A stretch of 64,000 nucleotides of DNA, taken from contig JASFXZ010000001.1 in the NCBI GenBank assembly GCA_032209605.1, forward strand, positions 8,867,703-8,931,702. Direction: 5' to 3'. Every line of letters starts with the position of its first letter. Within the stretch, counting starts at the first letter, position 1. The notes beneath the pieces are model-generated. The model was not told the DNA's origin. It did no database searches and saw only the letters and a program-made list of their open reading frames with translations. Shown one piece after another: positions 15,101 through 27,100 of the stretch. The position numbers and the translations under genes were made by a program. The stretch is from Mactromeris polynyma (Eukaryota; Mollusca; Bivalvia; Venerida; Mactridae).

Positions 15101-18100
15101 CGAATTTGAGTTATACAAAGTAGGAACCATTTAATTGTATTGTTCAGCAAACTCGTTGATTTTGATGTCTGAGATTTATTTTTTGTCTTGTTACTATAAC
15201 AGGGAAACGGTTACCAAGGTTTTCTACTTTGCAAATGGAGACAACAATGTCCTGTACCCGACCTTGACTGCTTCACCTGATACATCACAGATTGTTTCCG
15301 CAGCAATGAAACATGGACTTAGTGTTAAGACTTATTCAAGTTCAGAATTATCAAGTTTTGCATCATGTTACAAGTTATTGTTATACAGTAACATAGAAGC
15401 CTTGGACACAGTGAATGTTACAGAGCCACTGCTGGAGTCATGGAACAACACGCAACAGTGTAAGTTACAGTATTCCAAACATTAATAAGGGTAACAATTA
15501 TACACAGAACCATTTTTCTTTATGGTCACCTTCACACTTTTCGCAGCAGTTACTTCCCTTGACGTAAAGGTTACCACGGTCACCACCAGCATGCTCTCCT
15601 TGAACTTATTATTTGCAACAATATGGAATTCACATCACACAAAATTTATTGATGGTATTCATCTCAGCACCATTTTTTCAAGTGAGAGCATGTAGTGATC
15701 GCATTTCTTTTACATTAAAAATACAGGGAAATTTGGCCGGGCCCTACGATGTTTCTGAGTTATCCTGCCATTTTGACTGTTCACATTTTGAGTGACCACG
15801 ATTTAACTGTATTTCTTAGATGTTTTCAATGTTGTCATGAATGAATTGATGTAAAATATTTGTTTCCAGTTACTACGGCAAGTGTGAGAATACTGAAAAA
15901 AGAGGATTATATCGGATCTTATGGGTATGTATGGTGTTGAGTCGAAAGTTAAATATTTTCAATAACGCTGTTTTATTTCAATCCATAAAAAAATAAAATG
16001 TGTTCCATTTATTATAGTGTCAACTCTCGATTAGGGCCAGCCATTTCTGACTTATCATAGTTTAACTCTTACTTCCCAATTCCTATCCTTTGATGTCAGC
16101 CACCAGACAGGTAGGCAAACAGTAATCATTACATAACTCACCAACTGGCCATGTCGGAATGGACCCCTTTTGGGACTCGAAGCTTCGATCTCCCTCTTCC
16201 AAGGCAAAGGTCTTTACCACTCAGCCATGGGAGATGGTAGAAAGTTAACTTGTTATTTGATTGCCAGCTGTATTTGGTTATTGTTGCCTCATAAGGTACA
16301 AGAAACTAGATACATTATTCTAAGTTGGTTTTGAAATACAACAAAATAACACTAGTTATAGATGTATTTTCCAACATAACAATTTAACAGTGAAACAACC
16401 AACCCTTGTTACAGAACAAAAGGTCACATTTAAATAAGATTTAAGGATGGCAATAAATAAAGTTACATTAGACCTTAAGATAGTAGAAATGAGCTTAAAG
16501 AAGCTTAAAGATACTTAAAAAAGAACACTGTCACAATCTATAAAAAGGAAATATTCTAAAACTTTGAATGCTTTGTCTTATTTTTAATGGTATTGTGTAT
16601 TGTATCTGGGTAAAATATTAGCAGATGCAGTGACTAAAAATGTAAGAATGAATTATAAAATTTTACTTAACATGGTCGTTGGTTTTTTTTCAGTTCTCAT
16701 TTGACTGGTTACCTTTATCATATATCTACTGATGGCATGTCATTGGAACCAGACTACATTGTGGAACCAGCTTCTATTAGTGCAAATAGAACCAGTAAAT
16801 GGTCACTGGTGTACAATGACAAACAACATTACAGGTGAGTTTTATGTGGCTTGTCTGCGCTTCATGTGTAGGTATTGTTGATCAGTATTCAATGTGCAAA
16901 CTTGTATTAGGTGATTTTTCTGTTGTGTGTGCACTTTTAAGAGCCAGGTCTTGGTAAAACAATTGAGAAGAATAGAAGCTTAGCCGAAACTGGAAGTAAA
17001 TATGTTTTATTATAGTATACTATTCATTCTGCAACAACGTTTCATATCATTAAAATAGTCATCAATTCTGTATTGACTTCGATAGTCTTTTGAAATTTCA
17101 ACAGTTTTATAACAGTGTATAAGATGCCATAATTGATGTCTGTATGATTTCTATGGCAACAACAATTTCCTTGTTGTTTTAAATACAATTTAACATGAAT
17201 ATTCTAACTCAAAAAATGGAAATGAAATTTCTTTGTTTTTTACTTTCAGACTGACAGATTTACATTCTATACAATTATCTAGTGGTCTGTCTAAATCAAA
17301 GGTCCTCAAACTGGAGACAACACTTGTAAAAGCATGGAATACTACAGTATATGCTCAGGGCACACAGCAGGTATCTACTCAAATTGTCGGTGTGCACGAA
17401 ACAGTCGACAAAGCAACAAGGTAATGTTTTGTGGCAGCTAGCATTTTTAGTTAGTGTGTTGTGAAAAAAACAAACAGCTATACTCACAGCTTGATCGTCA
17501 CCTTCATTTGCGTGAGTGTCTATTAGCATGTCAACAAATGTGTCTTTACTCAGTTTCTGTGAAAGTTTAATCCCAATGATAATGCAACCCCACCATGTGG
17601 TGCTTATGTCGTATATTTAGTGTCGGAGAGTAAAGCTGTTCATGTGGAAGAAATGTGGTTGTATATGCTAGAATACTTTTGCCAGATCTGGAACATTTTT
17701 ACCCAAATATCGGAGTATTTGTGATAAGATACTCTTGTCTTATTCCAAAAATAATGTTATATCAGAGCAGTATTGCAAGCAAATAACTTAAATATTCTAC
17801 TGATAGGTGATAGGGCTTCAAAGAATGATTACAGAACATGTTTTAATGTACTGTTAATAATTTAGGAACTGTACTAGTCGCATATCTGTGAGAAAGCTGC
17901 AATATTGTCAAGTAAGGGCCTATGAGTACATGATTGGATAATGATGCTTTTACTATTTAATCAATACAATACTCAAGTCAGTGTTGGGTAACTTTAACTG
18001 CGAATTTGAATGCTTATGTATCTTTAAATATTATTTGTATTATGTTTTCAGTAAGGTTATTCCACAAGTATTCTATCAGCTTGACGTTGATGATGCTCCT

Positions 18101-21100
18101 GTTGCATCATGGGAAATACAGTCACTTCCTGTTGATGATGCGGAAACAGCCCTTACTGAAGATTTTGGAACAGAACTTGAAATGTGGAAAAATCTTACTA
18201 ATATACTCAGAGAAGTATATGTAACAGGATCAGCCAAGACAAACTACAACAACAACAACAAGGGATCTGTGAAAAGTTCCCTTTTATCAGCTTTTGCTAC
18301 AGCTAACAGTGGTAAGGGAAATAAAGACGTGCTGATTCATCAAATTGGATATTTTTTAGGACATTATGATTTCAAAGTATTATGCATTGCCAACTTCTTT
18401 AACAAGTGATAAATGGTTTTAAATTAATATTTATTGTAATCTAAATAACTAAAAGTGAGAATTAAATGTTATTATGTCTCCCCCGCCTCCCTCCCCCCAA
18501 CATGGTTTGTGTGCACTTGTTCTCCTAAACCAGTGATTGGATTTCGATGAAACTTCACATGAGTTGTTGATACCAAGCCTTATTGTGATTATTGTCAGCA
18601 TTTTTGGTTGGATTATTTTTGGCTGAGTTCTGGTCTTTTAATTATGAAAAGTGGACAAATTTGATTTGTCTGTGCTTGTTCTCCAAAACCAATTAATATT
18701 TATTGTAATCTAAATAACTAAAAGTGAGAAATAAATGTTATTGTCTCCCCCCTCCCCCCCCCCCAAATAAGTTTGTGTGCACTTGTTCTCCTAAACCAGT
18801 GATTGGATTCCAATGAAACTTCAAGTGAATTATTGGTACCAAGCCTATTGGTGCATACTATCAGGATTATTTTGGCAGAGTTATGGCCCATTAGTGATGA
18901 AAAATTCACATTTTGAAATTTAAAACTTCTAAAATATTCTTGTCCAGAACCATAATCCTGAGAGCTTTCATATTTAGTATGTAACATTATCTAGTGGTCC
19001 CCTACCAAGATTATTCAAATCATGTCCCTTGGGTCAATATTGGCACAGCCCCAGGGATCACATGTTTTACATAGACTTAGATAGGGGATATCTTAGAAAA
19101 TTTTCTTGTCCAGAACCAGAAGACCCAGGTTATTGATATTATTTATGCAGCATTGACAAGTGATCCCCTACCTGGAGTAAAAGGTTTTCTAGAGAATTAC
19201 GTTGGCAATCTTTTCTGAAGTGCTCGGCCCAGGGCTTTTGATATTTGGTAAGTAGCATTGTTCAATGGTCTTCTGCCAAGATTGGTCAAATTATACCTCT
19301 GGGGTCAAATTTGGTTCGAGTTTTCTTATCAGATACAAATTCTGAAAATTTAAGTCGATAATAATTCAAAATGCCACCATATTATGCTTTGTTTTACAGT
19401 AAGTGAAAGCTCCGTGGATGTACAGTTAGTACAAGAAGACAGTTTGTCGTCAGAGATCTATGTAAATCGTCCACAGTGGTATGTAAAGTTTCATCTTGGT
19501 TGCCATGGAAACAAAAATTATCAGGGTCCATGGTTATAAAACGTTCAGTTGATATCCAAGCTAAAATCTTAATTTTGTTGCTATAATTTGTGGTTAAATT
19601 TTGCTAAGATTATGAGAAATGCATATTTATTCTGTACGTGATATAATTGTCTATATATTTGCTACAACCTTAAATAAAGCCTCATAACTCGACTTCATTG
19701 AAAATGAATGTTGATTTATGGAGAATGATCTCAAGTTCTATAATCTTTCAGCCTGCTCATGCTCTGGTAGTATGTAAGATCTGACATTTTACAAATTATT
19801 AAATGGATTTAGAGCCTTGCTATACACTTCTTGATTGAATGTTTGAAAATGATATTGAATGTATCTTTTCAATGTATCTTTAAAAGGGATATTTAAATAT
19901 TTACTTAGTCAAGAATAGAATCTGATTTAAATTGAGCATTATTTCATGCAAATTAGTAATGAGATACGGTGCGTAGACTTCAATATAAGTGTAAATATCA
20001 CACCTCCAATATAGACCCATTTTCCTGTTGTACTTTGGTCATCCATCTTTGTTTGTCTGTGATTCATAACAAAGATATTTGATGACAAAAATGTTTTCTC
20101 ATTGCTTAGGATTCCTGTCACAAAGTTTAAATATGGAGTATCTATTTCCACCAAAACATCATCCGGCATCGTTACACCATCCTCTAGTGCTCTATCGGAG
20201 GCATTCACTCCGCAAAGCTTAAATGTTCAGCTTGGTCCGGTGAACAAACTGAGAAAAATATACCTGGTTGGAGCAAGATCCTCATTGGATATAACTGTTG
20301 TTTCAAATGCATTATCTGCAGCATGGGGACAAGCGAATAAAGGTATCTCTTCAATGGTTCTATTTGTATTTTCTGATGATCAAAGAGACATAACTGCTAC
20401 ATCAAGGTTACAGAAATATAAAAAGATGTCAAAATCCTTAGCTCTATGTCTGGAAAAGTGCTGCGCATTTTTGTCTAGCAAACATTTACAAATCCAAATT
20501 AATTGCTGTTTTCTGTCTAAAGGATGTCATTTTCAAATTGTATTATCAAATATCAGACTGCATGTAGTTTCAGACATGATTCTGCAATTTAAAAAACTAT
20601 GTTATAAAGAGAGCATTAACGTAAAAGCCGACACTCCATTTTTTCAATGTATATCATGAGGTAGATGTTTCTTTTCGTTAAAATTTAGTAGTACATGTAG
20701 TTGTTTATTACATACTATCGTGTTAATGTTTGTTTCAGAGCTGTCAACTGCTTCAGTGTACAATGTGGTTGTAAGTCAGCCTGTCATCAGGTTAAAGAGA
20801 GATACATCACATAGTTCTAGCTTTACATTGGTTGGTAAGAATGGGTAGGTACAGCTACATATCAATTACTTACTTACTTATCCTCTTCATCCCATTTGGA
20901 ACATAAGGCCTCAACAAGTTTCCTCCACTTATCTCTGTCCTTTGCCACATACTGAGCTTGTCCTTCAGTTCTGCTTCAACAGTCCTCCATGTGGTGCTTG
21001 GTCTTCCTGGCTTCCTGGTGGTGTCTGATTGAGAGCTGGTTTCAATATCAATTACACGGTATATGTTATGGCGCTTTTAATCAAAATCAAAATTATCATT

Positions 21101-24100
21101 CTAGTGTCTGATGTGTTTTAATATGGTGTTTTCTTCCAAAATATAATTTTATTGATTTTTTTTTATTGATAAGTACATTTGACATTTATGTTCCTGTATT
21201 ACAGAGAGGAGATCACACCTACACAATTTACTGTATCTGTGAATGGTGTAGAACCGAATGAAGTATTCGTATCTCCACCAAATGATGAAATACTGAACAA
21301 CAACCTGGCTGGTATGCATACATCAACTTGTGGTTGTCAACCTCGAGCTGATGGTCAAGTGACTCTGGAAGGTAAAACACCGAATACAGAGTACGCTGAG
21401 ATACTGCAAGCTGTCACAGAGGCTGTAGCCAATCAGAATTCAGGTATATTTTTCCGCCAAGGTGTTTTATTACTTTCAAGCAAAGTAGGGAACTATAAAA
21501 CACAATGCAGTCATTGACTTTATATTATGTTATCCCCTTAGTATTGTTTTCATTCATCTGATATTAAGAATGATCTCACTGTATTTGTTTTTAAATTCTA
21601 CGATTTCGTGAGAGGATAAATTCTTTATTATTTAGAAAAGTAGATATAAAATATTTTAGAAAAGAGTGTTTTGAGTGCCGCTGTACGATCTCCAACCTCT
21701 TCTTTAAGTGACGTCATTTCAAGAAAACGCAACACGAGATGTCACTATGTGCGAGCAAGAAACAATATTTACTCCATAAGGTCACTTTGTTTTCATATTG
21801 CCATATGGGGCAAATATTGCTTACTGTCAGTACATGGTGACGTCCACATGTGACGTTTTCGGGAAGTGACGTCTTTCAAAGAACAGGTTAAAAATCTTAC
21901 AGCGGCGCTTATTTGCACAGTCGAAGGAGGTGAATAATTCTAATAACTAACAACCAGAAATGGTAGTAAAAATTATAGTTTTGTTAAGTAGCTGGATGTA
22001 GGGTTAAATGTTTGATAATTTAATGTCTTGATCCACATAATGTTCTTGCTTACGTCCTAACATGCCTGCATTGAGTTACACTCTTGGCTTGGCTGCTTAA
22101 GTTGCTGGAGAGACCTTAGTTCTCTGTCAGAGAATTATATTTTATTTATTTACAGATGTTGATGCTGGCAGCATTTCTGTGGAGATTATAGATGTGGAAG
22201 ATAGCAATGATAATGGGTGAGTTCTTCAGTTTCATATTGTTCTAAGTTTATTTACATTATTTTTCAATAAGTCAGATTAGTATACCAGTGATATGGTGTA
22301 TGGAATGATTGCTGAATACATCATGTTCTAAGCAAAGGGTCCACTGTTTTCTAGTTGAATTCATTGGAATAAAATATTAAGCATGTATATAAATTCCATT
22401 GTGTAGCCACACAAAGTTTAAGGATTGATCCTGACCTGGATATCTTCAGCGCTATAGTAAAACCTCACTTAAAGACCACCTCAATAATAAGACCACCTCA
22501 AAATTAAGAACACAATTTTCAAGTCCATTTTCACTGTTTTACTCTTTATTCAACCTAAATATTAAGACCACTTCAATAAGAAGACTAGTTTTCAAGGATC
22601 CCAAAGATGGTCTTATTATTGAGGTTTTATTGTATATAAGAAAACATTTCGACATAGTTTGTCACAAGCAACTTCCGTACTACAATGCAACCTCTTCACA
22701 ATACCCTTTAGGAGACACAATATTTTAGCTGTTTTCGAAAGAGGTTAAATTGATAGTAAATAATGTTACTGCAAGAAAATGGATACTGCTGTCGAAGAAA
22801 GGTTGTTATACGAGAGAGGGCCACTCTTGATAGGTTGCACAGTACTTTCACTAATTGCAAACTTTGGTATTTTCCTTGTTTTCAGACAAGATATATCTAC
22901 AGTGAAGTACAGGGTTAATTGTAATAAATCAGAAAATTGTGACGTGGAGATGCTTAGAGCACCAAGTAAAGCGATTCTAGAACAATCTCTTGGTCAGATT
23001 GGGAAAACTCTGCACTCAAAAGCAGAACCAGTGGAGGACGAAAAGGTACTGAAGAGTTACAGTCAGGTTATCAGTTACATTGTCATGGAAATTGTAGCCA
23101 GAGAAATTTCAGATTTGTATTGATATAGATAGTTCCCACATCTACAATATTTACCTCCCTTGTTCTTAATCATCAGCCATTTTAATCTAGGCAAAACTGA
23201 TTAGCCTTTATAGGAGTAATTTATAAAGAGCATACCAAGAGAATGTGTATGTGACAACCACTTTTTCTTCAATTTACTGTGCCAACTGCCCATATGAGCA
23301 TAATAAATAAGGTAGTTTTTTTTAAATATCTGATTAGTTTATCATCGTCTACATTATATTCCCTATAAACTTTAAGGAAATTTTCCTATCAATATGGCTG
23401 ACAATTCAGTACAAGGGAGGTAAATATTGTAGGTGTGGGAAATATCTATTGATGGAAATGGGGGTATAAGAAGAAGTTTTATACATTGCATAAATTATTT
23501 ACACCTGATGAATACTGAATGGGAATTTCGAGTTCCGGTCCACAAAAATCTTTAAAAATGAATGCAAATAAGTGAAGAAAAGTATTCTTTGAGTGAGAAC
23601 ATAATGTTTATTATTCTGGCTTAAGTATTCATTTTCTCGAGTGTCTATAAACATTTTGGTTGAAGGTTTTTAATTTGTTAAAACTTAGGCTGTGGGGATA
23701 AGAATCTATAGATTTTTATCTTGCATATCTAGCAGATATACTGCCTTTCTCTGGACCAAACTTAACTGTTATTCTGAAATACCATCACAAGTCTGACAGA
23801 ATGCTTTCGGGTGCGACTTATACATGCAGCGGTGGGGGGAAATATTTGAAGTTGATAACCATAATAACTTGTCCATGGAGACACCATAATATTCTTGCAT
23901 ATATAGAGTAAACATAATTTATAATCATTAGATTGGAATTTTGTTGTATACTTGGAGTATTTTTATCTAGATTTATTGTTAAAATTGTGTTATTTATTTC
24001 AGAACAAATGGTTGATACCAGTCGCTATTGCATGTGGAGTTGTATTGTTCATAATAATCGTCAGCGTTATATGTTGTATTTTATACAGAAGACGGTATGT

Positions 24101-27100
24101 ATAATCGTTTTTCTTCATACTTATAAATTGTGCACTTTTCTTATATTTAATAACCTTGGTGTTATTTGTAAACTTCACCCTTTTTGCTCCTTTTCCTTAG
24201 TTAATTCTAGTCTGTTTAGATACATCTATACACATACAATCATTTCCATGTTCCCTCATAACCTACTTGATATTTAGGTTTATAGTTTAAAATTCTAAGT
24301 TGAATGATATATTTTTTCAATACACAATAACTTTTAATATTCTTTAGGGCACTATAACAACATACATGTAAAAGAAAGAGTTAATGGAATATTGTTGTAT
24401 GTCATTTAGGGGTTGTATACCTACATATTACAGTGACTTGGTATATAATTACAATCCATTTTATGAACAGTTAACTATATAATCAGTATCTTTTAAAAGT
24501 TTTTATGCTGTCTTTTTACGGTGCAAATTTAATTCAGTCCAGCCTATCTGACTGTTAGACAAGGCCATTAAAAGTAATGTAGGGTGTTCATGCTGTTTAA
24601 AAGGGTTTTGTTTGTAAGGTGTACATAAAGGACCATAATGTTGTAATTTATATATTGTATTTTCAAACTATGATCTTTTGAATGAAACCAGCCAAATTAT
24701 TCAGTTGATGTGTACATATGTAAGAATATTATTACAGTCCTTTCTAAAATAAAAAAATTTCTTCCAAAAATGTATATACTTTTACTCGCTCTACATGATA
24801 TTTCTGAACTGGAAATTGTACACATTTATTTTGAGCCTATTCAGTATCAAATATTGTTGCAAACCATTGCTTTTTCTCTGAAGCTGCACAAGTTATTACA
24901 TTATTGAGTTGTTTCCCCTTGTAACTCTTCACTTCCATCCAGTACCTTCTGTTTGTTGTCACCATTTTGTCGTGTGCGGTGATAGTACCTCAAGTTTGCT
25001 GCTATTTTAGAAATTCCACATTTTTCTCCTGCAATAAGCCAACACAGTGAGGGAAATGAAAATGGCATTTTAAGATACAATCACTTCTAAAGCTCACACA
25101 ATCGTCTGTTCATGGTTTCCTGTCTGGATGACTATAGAAAAATCTTACCTTAAGATGCTGTATATAAAAGTTGATTTGATCAAAAATGAAAAACGTCTTT
25201 TGTTTCGACTCTAATTTTGATATGCTTACTCAGGGGCTGATTTTTTAGCACAAAAGTGAATTTAACATATGAGCACTGTCGTATGATTTCCAGAAAACGT
25301 AACATGTGACGTCACCATGTACTGACAGTAAGCAATGTTTGCCCAGTATGGCAATATGAAAACAAAGTCGCCATATGGAGTAAATATTGCTTCCTGCTTG
25401 CAAATAGTGACATCACATTTGCGTTTTCTTGAAATGTCGTCACTTACAGAAAAGGTTGGAAATCCCATAGCAGCTCTCATATTTCTTTGTTATATTTGAC
25501 TAATGATTTAATACCTTGTGCTTTTGTTATTACCAATACCGTGTTCAAATTTAAACCAGGAGTTGTGCCAAATCATAAAGTGAAGAATACATCATTCAAA
25601 ATTGTAGAGATATGTACCAGGTTGTACATGTTCAGAACTGCCTTTTGAGTTTCATGCCATTCTCATGCTCTCTGGTGTTGTCATCATACAATATGCTATG
25701 AATGTACAACGTTTTGTGTTTCATGCCATCTCATGCTCTCTGGTGTTGTCATCATACAATGTGCTATGAATGTACAACATTTTGTGTTTCATGCCATTCT
25801 CATGCTCTCTGGTGTTGTCATCATACAATGTGCTATGAATGTACAACGTTTTGTGTTTCATGCCATTCTCATGCTCTCTGGTGTTGTCATCATACAATGT
25901 GCTATGAATGTACAAGGTTTTGTGTTTCATGCCATCTCATGCTCTCTGGTGTTGTCATCATACAATATGCTATGAATGTACAAGGTTTTGTGTTTCATGC
26001 CATCTCATGCTCTCTGGTGTTGTCATCATACAATGTGCTATGAATGTACAAGGTTTTGTGTTTCATGCCATTCTCATGCTCTCTGGTGTTGTCATCATAC
26101 AATATGCTATGAATGTACAAGGTTTTGTGTTTCATGCCATCTCATGCTCTCTGGTGTTGTCATCATACAATATGCTATGAATGTACAAGGTTTTGTGTTT
26201 CATGCCATCTCATGCTCTCTGGTGTTGTCATCATACAATGTGCTATGAATGTACAAGGTTTTGTGTTTCATGCCATTCTCATGCTCTCTGGTGTTGTCAT
26301 CATACAATATGCTATGAATGTACAAGGTTTTGTGTTTCATGCCATCTCATGCTCTCTGGTGTTGTCATCATGCAATATGCTATGAATGTACAAGGTTTTG
26401 TGTTTCATGCCATCTCATGCTCTCTGGTGTTGACATCATGCAATGTGCTATGAATGTACAACGTTTTGTGTTTCATGCCATCTCATGCTCTCTGGTGTTG
26501 TCATCATGCAATATGCTATGAATGTACAAGGTTTTGTGTTTCATGCCATCTCATGCTCTCTGGTGTTGTCATCATGCAATATGCTATGAATGTACAAGGT
26601 TTTGTGTTTCATGCCATCTCATGCTCTCTGGTGTTGTCATCATACAATATGCTATTAATGTACAAGGTTTTGTGTTTCATGCCATCTCATGCTCTCTGGT
26701 GTTGATATCATACAATGTGCTATGAATGTACAACGTTTTGTGTGACTGGAAATGATAGAAAAAATGGCAATTTTCAGAAAACAACATAAATGGACAGTAG
26801 ATAGTCCAGTATCAGTAAGTCCGGCATCAACTAGGTACGCCTAACTGTAGATGTGTTTTATATGCTTGCTTAACTGTAGTTGTTACATGCTCATAGTCTA
26901 AGAAGTAGAGGGGGGGGGGCTTACAGCCTTACTGTACATCCATTTTAATATATTTCCATACTTCTAAAATTGGCTAAATAAGAGACTTATTTGTGCATTA
27001 ATGTACAAGATGTTGGTAGTTGTTAATCAAAATCTATTTCATTGTGAATGAGCACAGAACTGTTGTCCCATGAAAGTCTATCTAATTGCTTGGAATGATA

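Noticed and set aside
25702..26725. Many 67-113-codon open frames on both strands
   Set aside because: All are shadows of the 68-bp minisatellite.
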